Assembly (NCBI RefSeq): GCF_005405345.1
Contig: NZ_BJDW01000011.1
Location: 33,188-97,187, forward strand
DNA: 64,000 bases
Direction: 5' to 3'
Source: Enterococcus viikkiensis
GTDB lineage: Bacteria > Bacillota > Bacilli > Lactobacillales > Enterococcaceae
The position numbers and the translations under genes were made by a program. The first letter of the stretch is position 1, and every line of letters begins with the position of its first letter. This document shows, piece by piece, positions 17,748 to 26,230 of the stretch. The notes under the pieces were generated by a model. That model saw nothing but the letters and a program-made list of their open reading frames with translations. It was not told where the DNA came from and searched no databases.

Positions 17748-18440
17748 TTATTTGGCTGGATCAGTATCTGGTGTATTTGCTAAAGTCCAGTTCACATCTG
17801 CTTGGTAAGTGCCTGCAACGATCGTTTTATTTGATCCGGCCGCAATGGTTAATTTACCATTGGTAACACCAAAATTATTCGTAAACGTCCCAGTACCGGT
17901 AGCCGCATTAATCAACGTAGTCCCCTGATCATTCACAACTGTTTCCTTAGGTGCACTCGTCGCGACTCCATCTGTTTCATCCCCAGAAGGTGCTAACGTC
18001 ATCGTCACGCCGGCGATTTTTTTACTGCTATCAGCCAAGTTGGTGAAATCACTTCTTGATACAGATAATTTCCAACCAGCATTTGTTCCGCGGTAGTCAG
18101 AAACAGTAATTTTTTGATTGGCATTTCCATCTTTAGAGGTATTTGAAAGTTTTCCATTGAATAACTTCAATTTAACTTCTTTTGAAAAGTCAGCAACCTT
18201 TGGATTTGTACCGTTATCGTTAGTAAAATGCAAATCAGGCACTTGGTCTAACCGTAATTGACCAGGATCAATAGCAAATTCAGCTTTTGAATTGGCAGAA
18301 ACGGGATTTTCCGTTGCGTCATAACCCGCCCCCGGGGTCCCTGCGCTGATCGTTTCAGCGGCAAAACTATGGGTACTTGCTAAACCTAGTGAAGCTAGGA
18401 CAATAGTTGAAGTCATAAGAGTGGCTAACATTTTTTTCAT
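17748..18440 (-). CDS. Small secreted WxL-domain surface protein
   Basis: This 230-residue protein has a signal peptide (about 1-27, ending SFAAE) and consists almost wholly of a WxL domain: LRLDQVPDLHFTNDNG (about 62-77), GWKLSVSRSDF (W-x-L near 126-128) and VNWTLANTPDTDPAK (W-x-L near 216-218). It is expected to sit on peptidoglycan. AAGGAGGAG precedes the ATG. A strong promoter with a 9-bp inverted repeat in the leader, and its own terminator, suggest high separate expression. It is like the small, abundant WxL proteins at the head of other enterococcal clusters. Confidence 0.93.
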   Translation of the reverse strand: MKKMLATLMTSTIVLASLGLASTHSFAAETISAGTPGAGYDATENPVSANSKAEFAIDPGQLRLDQVPDLHFTNDNGTNPKVADFSKEVKLKLFNGKLSNTSKDGNANQKITVSDYRGTNAGWKLSVSRSDFTNLADSSKKIAGVTMTLAPSGDETDGVATSAPKETVVNDQGTTLINAATGTGTFTNNFGVTNGKLTIAAGSNKTIVAGTYQADVNWTLANTPDTDPAK

Positions 18441-18457
18441 AAAAAACTCCTCCTTAA

Positions 18458-18492
18458 CATTTCATGTATTGATTTATCATTTTCATGAAATG
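18458..18492 (-). promoter_or_regulatory. 9-bp inverted repeat in WxL leader
   Basis: CATTTCATG (18458-18466) and CATGAAATG (18484-18492) are perfect inverted repeats with a 17-base loop, just upstream of the ribosome site of the small WxL gene. It could be an operator, or an mRNA stem that controls or protects the message. Confidence 0.5.
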
Positions 18493-18521
18493 CCTATGTA
18501 AATTATCTTTAATACATACTG

Positions 18522-18549
18522 ATTATAAGTTTTCTACCACCAATATCAA
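18522..18549 (-). promoter_or_regulatory. Promoter of small WxL gene
   Basis: On the minus strand TTGATA (18549-18544), a 16-base spacer and TATAAT (18527-18522) form a good sigma-A promoter with a leader of about 75 bases. Confidence 0.65.
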
Positions 18550-18658
18550 TGGAATAGCTCGCTGTCTTTATCCTTCAAAAAACCTATCGTATTGCGGTAT
18601 CAACCTTCTTTCATATTTATAAAATGGATTTATCTAAATATGAAACTAAAATTATCTT

Positions 18659-18687
18659 TTCACTTTAATAACGTCCTTTGTTATACT
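18659..18687 (+). promoter_or_regulatory. Promoter of divergent WxL-interacting gene
   Basis: TTCACT (18659-18664), 17 bases, TATACT (18682-18687), about 38 bp before the ATG at 18725. Confidence 0.5.
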
Positions 18688-18724
18688 CAAAACAGCAGAA
18701 ATACTCGTCACGGAGGAGTCACTA

Positions 18725-19651
18725 GTGAAAAAAATATTTTTTTTAGTGCTGAGTTTCATTCTTTTATTTATTTCCTCATCAAGCATCCAAGCGGCGACCG
18801 TTGGATTTGGTGCATCGCCAGTTTTTCCTGAGAACCAAATTAGCGATGCTTCTTACTTTGATTTGCACGTACAAAAAGGCCAGCAGCAAACCCTCTATAT
18901 AATAGTAGAAAACCTTGAAAATCAGCCGAAAACGTTAGAGATCACCCCAACCACCGCCTTCACGAATGCGACCGGGCAGATCGAATACAGCCCTAGTAAT
19001 CATAAGCCCACCAGCGGTCCAAACTTTAAAGCGCTCGTCTCTGGACCTCAGACTATTCACTTACAAGGCAAGGAGAAAAAGCAAGTTGCTTTTCAATTAA
19101 CGATCCCTAAAAAAAGATTTTCCGGCAGTTTATTGGGCGGCTTTCAAATTCTGGATCAGAATGCCCATACCAGCGACGGCCTCCAACAGGAATTGGCCTA
19201 CGTCATCGGTGCGATCCTGCAAGAGGATAAGGCATTACCCGCTCCCCAACTGAATGTAAAAAGCGTCACGTCAGTTAAGGAACATTTAGCTGTAAAACTA
19301 GTCAACACTTCCGGTCGATTGATTAGTCATTACCAATTAGCAGGCGACCTTCGCTCCATAGCGGGATCCAAAAAAAACCTGATAGATCAGATCATCAGCA
19401 TTGCACCTCATGATTCATTTACGTTGCAGCTACCAACCAAAAAAAAGCCCACCAGTGGACTTTATGCCCTCAAGCTGACAATCAAAGGAGATAAAGATTT
19501 CTCTTTTGATCACTGGGTCTATCTGCATCAGCAGAATGATCAGCTGAAAATTTACGAGCTCGCACGTTGGCCATTTATCTTAATATCGGCCTTGATACTC
19601 GGGCTATTGATTCTTTTTATTGGAAAAAAAAAGGAGAAGCGTCATGTTTGA
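18725..19651 (+). CDS. WxL-interacting protein, DUF916-DUF3324 (second copy)
   Basis: This 308-residue surface protein has a signal peptide (about 1-22), DUF916 (about 24-135, with VGFGASPVFPENQISDASYFDL), DUF3324 (about 140-260) and a TM helix with a basic tail (about 280-308, GKKKEKRHV). It is the paralogue of the protein at 16590; the two share the PENQI(G/S)DASYF start. GGAGGAGTC lies upstream of the ATG. It overlaps the following Mga-type gene by 8 bases. No WxL gene follows it on this strand, so its partners may be the divergent WxL proteins. Confidence 0.92.
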   Translation: MKKIFFLVLSFILLFISSSSIQAATVGFGASPVFPENQISDASYFDLHVQKGQQQTLYIIVENLENQPKTLEITPTTAFTNATGQIEYSPSNHKPTSGPNFKALVSGPQTIHLQGKEKKQVAFQLTIPKKRFSGSLLGGFQILDQNAHTSDGLQQELAYVIGAILQEDKALPAPQLNVKSVTSVKEHLAVKLVNTSGRLISHYQLAGDLRSIAGSKKNLIDQIISIAPHDSFTLQLPTKKKPTSGLYALKLTIKGDKDFSFDHWVYLHQQNDQLKIYELARWPFILISALILGLLILFIGKKKEKRHV

Positions 19652-21107
19652 AGAAATCGTCTTTGATTCAGTCACTCAAATAAAATTTAGGATTTTTAAA
19701 AATCTCGCGGGACAAACGACTGGAATCTATTCTTACCGTGACCTCGCCACCCAGACTCAGCTTTCCTATCAACAGTATTACAAGCTCTTGCAGGAACTAG
19801 ATCATGATTTATTAGCGTCGAGACTGATCGAAACTTCCTTAATCATACCGAATATCGGAATCTCCACTGAAAAACTGACACTTTCGATTGATAAGTACCG
19901 ACTTCATCTATTAAAATCAAGTCTTCCTTTCCAATTTATGCAAGCATTACTTTTGAAACCGACACTTGGTTTGGAAAATTTCTTGCAGCAAAATTATAGT
20001 AGCCGTGCTACTATCAGCCGCAAAATGCAGCCGATGATCCACTACTTAGCCAAATACCAGCTCAAGATCAACTTTCAAAAATTCCGACTAGAAGGGAATG
20101 AGATTGCCATCCGTCTGGCTTTCTTTTATCTTTTTTGGTTAGGCTACCGCAATTTGTTTTGGCCCTTCACTGTTACCGAAGAAAGAGCAGCAACTTATGG
20201 CGAGCTTTTCTTACAGGATTCACCTTTGAATCGGGACTTTGTCAGTCGTTTGGAAACATCGATTTATTCCGGTGTGGCTCTCACCCGCATGTTCCAACAG
20301 CAATTTGCTAAGTACGAGCCAGACTTAAATTTTATGTTGGAAGACAATCCTGAATACGATCTGCATGTATTTGAAAATACCTTTGACCTTTCACCAGAAC
20401 ATTCTAAGGGGGAGCTGGCCTCGATTTATTTTCTGATGAATTTTATTCCGATCTACGAAGATCCTACCGATCCCGCACTAGAAAAAAGCATTCAGACCTT
20501 TACTAGAAAAGCCAATCCAGTCTGGAATTTAGTAGAAAGTTTCCGCTGTTTTGTTATCGATGAATTGCATGTGCGTATGAACACTGGAACAAAAAAAATA
20601 ATGATGGCCAATTTAGCCAACATCATTCTCGCCTTCTACATTTTTCGTGGTCCGTTTCCAAATTTACCCGCTTTAGTCAAGTATCCTGAAGCAAAATCAA
20701 CGGAGAGCTTACAACTTGAAGAGAAGATCAAGCAATTCTTAAAGGCACTTTTGAAACGAGAAGAATTTTCAGCCTTTCGTCCATCAGAAAAATACTTAGT
20801 CCAGATCTTGCGTTCTGGCATCTCACCTTTTTATTATCAGGTAACTAAGAATCACCCACTGAAAGTCGGCGTTATGGTGGAGTCTAATCAATTACTCGTC
20901 AAACGGTTGATGGACTTTTTAGCGGATATCAATTTTGTGGAAGTAGCGCTTTATCGCAGTGAGACCACCTATGATTTTCTGATCACTACCTTTTCCGAAC
21001 CAGCCGCTGAAATTCCGGTCTACTATTGGGACTTTCACGTCGGCTATCAAAACCTTTCTTCATTATATGTAGCTTTACGTAATATGTATACCGAAAAAAA
21101 TCGGTAG
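19644..21107 (+). CDS. Mga-type helix-turn-helix regulator
   Basis: This 487-residue regulator starts with a winged-helix region (TGIYSYRDLATQTQLSYQQYYKLLQEL, about 25-50) and a second DNA-binding helix pair (SSRATISRKMQPMIHYLAKYQLKI, about 116-140) followed by LEGNEIAIRL, as in Mga and AtxA. The remainder is a long helical PRD-like region and a C-terminal part that may be EIIB-like. The start at ATG 19644 follows AAGGAG; the in-frame ATG 24 bases upstream lies in the A-rich tail of the neighbouring gene. It overlaps the WxL-interacting gene, and so probably controls the divergent WxL promoters. Confidence 0.88.
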   Translation: MFEEIVFDSVTQIKFRIFKNLAGQTTGIYSYRDLATQTQLSYQQYYKLLQELDHDLLASRLIETSLIIPNIGISTEKLTLSIDKYRLHLLKSSLPFQFMQALLLKPTLGLENFLQQNYSSRATISRKMQPMIHYLAKYQLKINFQKFRLEGNEIAIRLAFFYLFWLGYRNLFWPFTVTEERAATYGELFLQDSPLNRDFVSRLETSIYSGVALTRMFQQQFAKYEPDLNFMLEDNPEYDLHVFENTFDLSPEHSKGELASIYFLMNFIPIYEDPTDPALEKSIQTFTRKANPVWNLVESFRCFVIDELHVRMNTGTKKIMMANLANIILAFYIFRGPFPNLPALVKYPEAKSTESLQLEEKIKQFLKALLKREEFSAFRPSEKYLVQILRSGISPFYYQVTKNHPLKVGVMVESNQLLVKRLMDFLADINFVEVALYRSETTYDFLITTFSEPAAEIPVYYWDFHVGYQNLSSLYVALRNMYTEKNR

Positions 21108-21129
21108 CTTCACTATAGTAATAAAAAAA

Positions 21130-21174
21130 ACAGGTACCATCTTCGATTCTTGAAGGTAGCACTTGTTTGTTTTT
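21130..21174. terminator. Bidirectional terminator
   Basis: An imperfect stem, ACAGGT with CTTC (21130-21135, 21141-21144) against GAAG and ACTTGT (21152-21155, 21161-21166), lies between the convergent Mga-type and Spx-like genes, with A and T runs on the two sides. Confidence 0.7.
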
Positions 21175-21185
21175 TATCTCACCTA

Positions 21186-21611
21186 CTAGGCAAGGCTTTG
21201 TTTTTCTAAATCTAAATAAATCAAAATCTTAGACATCTCTTTAGAAGTCAGACGTCTGACCTCACGAGGAATAAATTGATGAATCTCATCTTGATTGTAC
21301 CCTACTTGTAAATGACGCTCGTCTAAAATAATTGGCCTGCGTAATAACGTTGGGTGTTTTTCAATCAACTCAACCAGCTCATTGAAAGATAATTCATCAA
21401 AATCAATATTAAGTTTTTCATAGACCTTAGAACGAGTCGAGATAATCTCATCCGTCCCTGTCTCCGTCAAGCAAAGGATTTCCTTGATTTCTTCTTTATT
21501 CAAGGGACGAGAAAAAATATTTCTTTCCTCAAATGGAAGTTCTTGTTCGATTAACCATGATTTTGCTTTACGGCAAGAAGTACAACTCGGAGAAGTATAC
21601 AATTTAATCAT
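21186..21611 (-). CDS. Spx/ArsC family regulator
   Basis: This 141-residue thioredoxin-fold protein has the redox-sensing CTSC (C10-C13) in MIKLYTSPSCTSCRKAK and the RRP motif (LLRRPIILDERHLQVGYN, about 90-108). Spx binds the alpha C-terminal domain of RNA polymerase and reprograms transcription under thiol stress. The length is slightly above the roughly 131 residues of Spx, with a longer C-terminus. Firmicutes often carry several paralogues; this one could be the SpxA or the MgsR type. It is a single gene. Confidence 0.9.
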   Translation of the reverse strand: MIKLYTSPSCTSCRKAKSWLIEQELPFEERNIFSRPLNKEEIKEILCLTETGTDEIISTRSKVYEKLNIDFDELSFNELVELIEKHPTLLRRPIILDERHLQVGYNQDEIHQFIPREVRRLTSKEMSKILIYLDLEKQSLA

Positions 21612-21619
21612 CTGCTAAA

Positions 21620-22036
21620 CACCTTTCTTTAACTTTTTATTTTTTGTTAATCTCAGCTAACTTATATATCAACCATACAACATTCTTTCCTTTTTGTTAA
21701 ATGGATCCAGATCAAAAATGACTAAAAAAATACTTTTTAGCGACAATTGTAATTTTTTATATAACTTTCCAACAGAATCATTCTAAACAAAGAATTGAAC
21801 TACATTTAACGTCAATATACTGATTAACGCAATTTTTACACTTTGATCTATACCAGTTAGATAACAATTTGTATCCTGTCAGTTGTTTTTTAATCAATAA
21901 AGTCTTTACTAGTGTAAAAAATGATTGAATACTATTTTTAAGCTATTTTCGTAAATTAGTCTCAGGAATACCGCTAAAAAATGTGTGTTAAAAAGGAAAG
22001 TTAGCCCTTTTAAAAATAGCCATCACTAGTTGATGA
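21620..22036. other. AT-rich gap without recognisable genes
   Basis: About 415 bp upstream of the Spx-like gene. Only stops and low-complexity AT-rich sequence are seen on both strands, apart from the promoter that spx must have here. Confidence 0.5.
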
Positions 22037-22396
22037 GTGAAACTTGAACATAAAAATGCTCAATCACTTTTGATGATTGAGCGAAAAACTTGCTTTCTCC
22101 AATTGTTGCAACAAACGTCTTTAAATCAAGTTCGGCTGGATAAATTATACGAAAATCTTCTGGTGCAAATCCATCAAAATCAAAATAGCTCCTACTTCTT
22201 AAATGTTATTTTACCCAGTATGAGCAGCTGACCAAAGAATTCCTAAATTGCCGTCATATTGACTATTAAAATAGTCAAAAGGCCGCTGGAAGATCGATCA
22301 ATTGCCACCGATAAGGCCTTTTCTAAACCCTTCGTTGTTTCTGCTAATTATTACAAAAACAGCCTGCTACTCTATTTTCAACAACAGTTACTTTAA
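22037..22396 (+). pseudogene. Degenerate regulator remnant, possibly TetR-like
   Basis: From GTG 22037 one frame reads QSLLMIERKTCFLQLLQQ then SLNQVRLDKLYENLL, which resembles the first helices of a TetR-type DNA-binding domain. A shifted frame then gives SGANPSKSK, like the recognition-helix region. The first frame meets TGA at 22229 and TAA at 22244, then runs on open (RPLEDRSIATDKAFSKPFVVSANYY) to TAA at 22394-22396. No good ribosome site is seen. It reads as a decayed gene of about 120 codons; the family is uncertain. Confidence 0.35.
22277..22322 (+). repeat. Inverted repeat AAAAGGCC/GGCCTTTT
   Basis: AAAAGGCC (22277-22284) pairs with GGCCTTTT (22315-22322), preceded by the near-palindrome TTGACTATTAAAATAGTCAA (22259-22278). 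It could be a weak terminator inside the remnant. Confidence 0.4.
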
Positions 22397-22460
22397 TCTT
22401 TCGCTAAACCATGACCGCATGTTTTGATCATTCCAGCAATCTCATAGGTACTCAAAAAAA

Positions 22461-22496
22461 GCACTCTGAAACTGACGATTTCGCCCTTCAGAGTAC
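22461..22496 (-). terminator. Terminator after MATE gene
   Basis: ACTCTGAA (22463-22470) pairs with TTCAGAGT (22487-22494). On the minus strand GCTTTTTTTG follows, just beyond the MATE stop. Confidence 0.8.
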
Positions 22497-22501
22497 TACT
22501 T

Positions 22502-23806
22502 TCATGTTTCCACATTCAGTTTTGAAGCGTTAATGGCCGCTTTTTGATACTTCCGCAAAAAGAAAAATGAAACAAATAACGTAAGTCCTTCAGTTATCGG
22601 CAAGCTGATCCAAGCTCCTGTCAGACCCCAAAGCGCGGCTAAAATAATCACCAACGGAACCAACAAAAAATAGCCGCGGAACAAAGACAGCGCAAAGGCT
22701 TGTTTAGCGTGACCAATCGCCGAAAAGAAGATACTGAATACCACATTTAACGATGAACCAAACAACGAGATAAAAAAGATTGGAATCCCGTAAGCAGCTA
22801 ATTGAATCAGCTGCGGGTCATTTTCACTATTGAAGGCAGCAATGATTGGGTATTTTAGGAAAAATAGAATCAAATAGAATATTACTGCCATAATGAAACT
22901 AGTTTTTAAACCAAAGATCAAATTTTTTTGAATCGTCAAGGGTTCCTTTTTATTCGCGGCACGACTAATCACTGGCTGAATTCCTTGAGCTACTCCGGTA
23001 AATAACGACAAGGCAACAACTAGAATATTCGCCAGCACTCCATAAGCCGCGATCACGATATCCCCGCCTAATCCAAGCAACACTTGATTGAAAACTAAGA
23101 TGCTGACACCAGTGCTCATCTCCGCCAAAAACGAAGATAGCCCTAATTGAATACTCTTAGTCACTGTTTTTAGTTGTGGTTTCACCCAGCTCAACGACAA
23201 CTGCCGCTTTGAAAAATTGCGATGAGTACTTAAAATAGCCAGACTAAGAACCGGGGACAACACCGTAGCAAGTGCAGCACCTGCCATGCCCATATCCAAT
23301 GGGAAAATGAAAATATAATCAAAGATAATATTAAAAATACTAGATAAAAGCATTGCTTTCATTGCTAGTTGCGGATTTTGATCATTTCGAACAAAGGCCA
23401 GACACAAATTATTCAAGATAAAAAAGGGTGCCATTGTCAAAATAAAGCGCATATAAAGCGTCGTCAAGTCCACGGTTGCACCGCTAGCTCCTAATGCGAG
23501 CGCAAACGGACGACTGAAAAAGATTCCCAGCGCTGTAAAAAGCAGCCCAATGAAGCCCCCAACAATCACTAACTGTGAAAAGTAGTTGACGCTTCGTCCT
23601 TTCAACGCAAACAAGGTTGCGCCCCCCATTCCTAACAGTAAACCAATCCCTGTCAACAAATTAAACAGTGGTAGGGCGATATTTAGCGCCGCCAATCCTA
23701 AAACCCCAACACCATTGGCGATAAAAAAAGTATCCGCCAAAATATACAGCGACAATCCCAACGTACTTAAGACACTTTTCGTCACATAACCTTTGATTTC
23801 ATCCAT
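22502..23806 (-). CDS. MATE family efflux transporter
   Basis: This 434-residue protein has twelve hydrophobic segments in two similar halves, typical of multidrug and toxic-compound exporters driven by sodium or protons. Family-like stretches are GLAALNIALPLFNLLTGIGLLLGMGGATLFA (about 34-64) and the second-half ANILVVALSLFTGVAQGIQPVISR. The bulk resembles the MepA/NorM-type group. GGAGG lies 7 bases before the ATG. A terminator hairpin abuts the ribosome site in the leader, so expression is probably controlled by attenuation. The substrate is unknown. Confidence 0.92.
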   Translation of the reverse strand: MDEIKGYVTKSVLSTLGLSLYILADTFFIANGVGVLGLAALNIALPLFNLLTGIGLLLGMGGATLFALKGRSVNYFSQLVIVGGFIGLLFTALGIFFSRPFALALGASGATVDLTTLYMRFILTMAPFFILNNLCLAFVRNDQNPQLAMKAMLLSSIFNIIFDYIFIFPLDMGMAGAALATVLSPVLSLAILSTHRNFSKRQLSLSWVKPQLKTVTKSIQLGLSSFLAEMSTGVSILVFNQVLLGLGGDIVIAAYGVLANILVVALSLFTGVAQGIQPVISRAANKKEPLTIQKNLIFGLKTSFIMAVIFYLILFFLKYPIIAAFNSENDPQLIQLAAYGIPIFFISLFGSSLNVVFSIFFSAIGHAKQAFALSLFRGYFLLVPLVIILAALWGLTGAWISLPITEGLTLFVSFFFLRKYQKAAINASKLNVET

Positions 23807-23818
23807 ACAAATTCCTCC

Positions 23819-23869
23819 AAAAAAAAGAGCATCCTACCCTCCAATGGCCTATGGGGTAGGCTGCTGCTC
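23819..23869 (-). promoter_or_regulatory. Leader terminator (attenuator) of MATE gene
   Basis: On the minus strand GAGC and CCTACCC (23869-23866, then the complement of 23860-23854) pair with GGGTAGG and GCTC (23839-23833 and 23830-23827). T8 follows (23826-23819), and GGAGG comes immediately after. A complete intrinsic terminator therefore lies between promoter and gene, and must be bypassed for expression. No known riboswitch class is recognised. Confidence 0.7.
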
Positions 23870-23917
23870 AAAACAAAACCCGGCGATTTTGTTAAAAGTT
23901 CTTCATAATTTTATTTC

Positions 23918-23946
23918 ATTCTAGCAACAAATAGATAAAAAGGCAA
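23918..23946 (-). promoter_or_regulatory. Promoter of MATE gene
   Basis: On the minus strand TTGCCT (23946-23941), a 17-base spacer and TAGAAT (23923-23918) precede a leader of about 105 bases. Confidence 0.6.
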
Positions 23947-23956
23947 TCCTCAAGAA

Positions 23957-24403
23957 TTAACTCTCTAAATACAGGATTCGTTCGCCGTTTTCCGGATCAT
24001 CTTGCTGACTGTCAATGAATCCGAAACGTTGATAATAAGGAATAATTTTTTTGTTTTCATCATGAACACTCAAATAAATTCGTGCAATCTGGTATTGTTG
24101 CTTCATATGCGTGATCAGTATAGGCAAAAACAAACTGCCATATCCCTCGCCTTGAAATTCAGCCCCGATCATAAATCGATCCAGCCACATTTCTTTGCCT
24201 TTCTTCGCGCCAATCATCGCAAACCCAACGATCGTTCTTTCGTGATAAAGTGCTAAGGGATGCCATTGAAGCGAGGAATCATAGGCCGCTTCTAATAACG
24301 ATTGGTCATTACTTTCGATGAAGCTATGTTGGTTTGGTGAAACAGAAAGCGCGACGACTTCCCGCCAATTTGATTCGTCTACCGCTTTGATAGATACGTT
24401 CAC
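23957..24403 (-). CDS. GNAT family N-acetyltransferase
   Basis: This 148-residue acetyltransferase has the acetyl-CoA loop in MIGAEFQGEGYGSLFLPILI (Q-x-x-G-x-G/A) and the late ENKKIIPYYQRFGF motif. It resembles the diamine/spermidine acetyltransferase-like group, but the substrate cannot be told. The start is taken as GTG 24403, because GGAGGGG lies 6 bases upstream; the ATG at 24418 overlaps that ribosome site and would leave none for itself. It stands alone. Confidence 0.88.
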   Translation of the reverse strand: MNVSIKAVDESNWREVVALSVSPNQHSFIESNDQSLLEAAYDSSLQWHPLALYHERTIVGFAMIGAKKGKEMWLDRFMIGAEFQGEGYGSLFLPILITHMKQQYQIARIYLSVHDENKKIIPYYQRFGFIDSQQDDPENGERILYLES

Positions 24404-24511
24404 TGCTTGCCCCTCCATTCATGGTTTCTTACTCACCCTATCAAACGCCACTATAATTTTCAATAATTAAACGATTCCACTGATTATTTAATCTCCGAAC
24501 TGTTGGCACAA

Positions 24512-24539
24512 AAACAGGATGAGTCTCCTCATCCTGTTT
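24512..24539 (-). terminator. Terminator after pilus operon
   Basis: AAACAGGATGAG (24512-24523) pairs with CTCATCCTGTTT (24528-24539). GTTTTTGTG follows on the minus strand, so the operon ends here without a sortase gene. Confidence 0.85.
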
Positions 24540-24554
24540 AATCAATTACTCTTT

Positions 24555-26219
24555 CTATGCTGCGGTGTGTTGTACTTTACGATAGCGGAAGTATGCGAAT
24601 GTCATTAATCCTAATCCGACTACTAGAAACGCTAAGATCCCTGTTCCACCAGTAGAGGGCAAGAAGCCGCCTTTAGAAACGTTTGGGACGTCGTATTCCA
24701 GTGCTTTTTCCGAATAAGATCCCGCTTCAATTTTAAATGCTTTGTCTTCTGTCAACAACTGGAAACCATGAGGGGCTTTTGTTTCTTTTAACTTGTAATC
24801 CCCTGCTGCTAGACCTGTCACTTCAAATTTTCCGTCGACCCCAGAAACAAATTCTTTCGCGTCGCCAATTGTAGTTGTCCAACTCGGTGCGTTCGTGTTA
24901 CTCGCTTGTTTCAAGTATTCTTTAGCTGTTGTGCCATTGTCGTCTACTTCTCTGTAAATAACAAATATCGCACCTTGCAATCCTTGATCTGTTTTTCCTG
25001 CTTCATGTTTGAAGAACTTCGCTCCACCAGTTGCAATCCCAGGAACTTCTTTGTCGTTCTCCCGATTGTCTTCTTGACCACCACTGTGTTCCATGTTGAC
25101 TAAAAAATCATTTTCGACTTTCACATCAACTTGTGTTTCTTTCGTAAATGATACCCCGTAAACCACTTCCATTTTTTGACCGGCATATTGTTTTAAAAAT
25201 TCTGCAGTTGCTTTTGATTCATTGAATTTCGTTGCATTGCCATTGCTTTTTTCATCGTTCAATTTCGCTGCCAAAGTGAATCCTGCCTTATCCGCATAAG
25301 GATCGGCCGTGTTTACTTCAGTTAACGTCATTTTATCCATGAATGCCGTTTTAGCCGCACCGGTTAACTCAGTACCTCCGATAATAATTTTTGAAATACC
25401 TTCAAATTTCAATCCAGTCACTGATACTTCATCTTTAAGTTGGAATTTTGTATAACGTGTTTGATCGATCCCCGTTGCGCCAACATCATGTAATATTTCA
25501 CCAATTTGACTTGGAATTGCAAATGATGCTTTGTAGCTAATAACTTTACCGATATCGTAAATATAGTAGCCATCTGAAGGTACTGGTAAAGCTTCGCCAG
25601 CGTCATCTAACAAATCTTTTTTAGGATTTTCTTTGTCAGTTAGTTTATTTTTCGGGTACAAATGAATGTCTTCAATTTCAGTTGTTCCATCTGTGTCCAT
25701 TGCTGGTAAAACCAATAACGTTGGATAACCTGCATAATCCGTATACCCTGCAGGAATGTCTTCTTTAAAGAAGTATACTTTGTAAATTCCTCCATCCGTA
25801 CGTTTTGGTAACGTACCAAAAGTTACATTTCCATTATCGTCGGTAACTCCCGAAGCTGCAGCAGGTGTTGCCGCAGGTGCATCCGATAATTTGAAAGCAG
25901 CGACTACCTCTTTTATCGCTTTTTTATAATCAGATTCTGTTTTTAACTTATTGTCTAAGGCTTTATAAAAATCTTCAGTAACATCATAAGGTGTAAACGT
26001 TACCCCCTTCAGTCCTTGAAAATGATCGAATAAATTATTGACCTTTCCATCATTTTGGATTGCGGTTGGAAATTCATCCATTTTCTTCTTATGCAACGTC
26101 ACACTGACTGTCTCCCCAGCTGCGGAAGCTTCATTACCAAAACCGACGAATCCCGCAATCAATGACCCCACACATAACAGCGCCATGATAAAACTTATAA
26201 CTTTCCCTCTATTCTTCAT
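24555..26219 (-). CDS. LPXTG major pilin, isopeptide-forming
   Basis: This 554-residue protein is the likely pilus backbone. It has a signal peptide (about 1-34), a pilin motif DIHLYPKN (184-191, reactive K190), Ig-like CnaA/CnaB domains, an E-box in YKLKETKAPHGF (about 475-490) and the sorting signal LPSTG (520-524), followed by a TM helix and RYRK tail. A class C sortase would join LPSTG to K190 of the next subunit. It is third in an operon after the tip and minor subunits, 11 bp from the latter. The length is near that of EbpC-type pilins. Confidence 0.93.
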   Translation of the reverse strand: MKNRGKVISFIMALLCVGSLIAGFVGFGNEASAAGETVSVTLHKKKMDEFPTAIQNDGKVNNLFDHFQGLKGVTFTPYDVTEDFYKALDNKLKTESDYKKAIKEVVAAFKLSDAPAATPAAASGVTDDNGNVTFGTLPKRTDGGIYKVYFFKEDIPAGYTDYAGYPTLLVLPAMDTDGTTEIEDIHLYPKNKLTDKENPKKDLLDDAGEALPVPSDGYYIYDIGKVISYKASFAIPSQIGEILHDVGATGIDQTRYTKFQLKDEVSVTGLKFEGISKIIIGGTELTGAAKTAFMDKMTLTEVNTADPYADKAGFTLAAKLNDEKSNGNATKFNESKATAEFLKQYAGQKMEVVYGVSFTKETQVDVKVENDFLVNMEHSGGQEDNRENDKEVPGIATGGAKFFKHEAGKTDQGLQGAIFVIYREVDDNGTTAKEYLKQASNTNAPSWTTTIGDAKEFVSGVDGKFEVTGLAAGDYKLKETKAPHGFQLLTEDKAFKIEAGSYSEKALEYDVPNVSKGGFLPSTGGTGILAFLVVGLGLMTFAYFRYRKVQHTAA

Positions 26220-26230
26220 TGTTTTTCCCC

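Noticed and set aside
23819..23946. Known riboswitch (preQ1, guanidine, yybP)
   Set aside because: None of the conserved cores I know is visible in the leader; only a terminator is certain.
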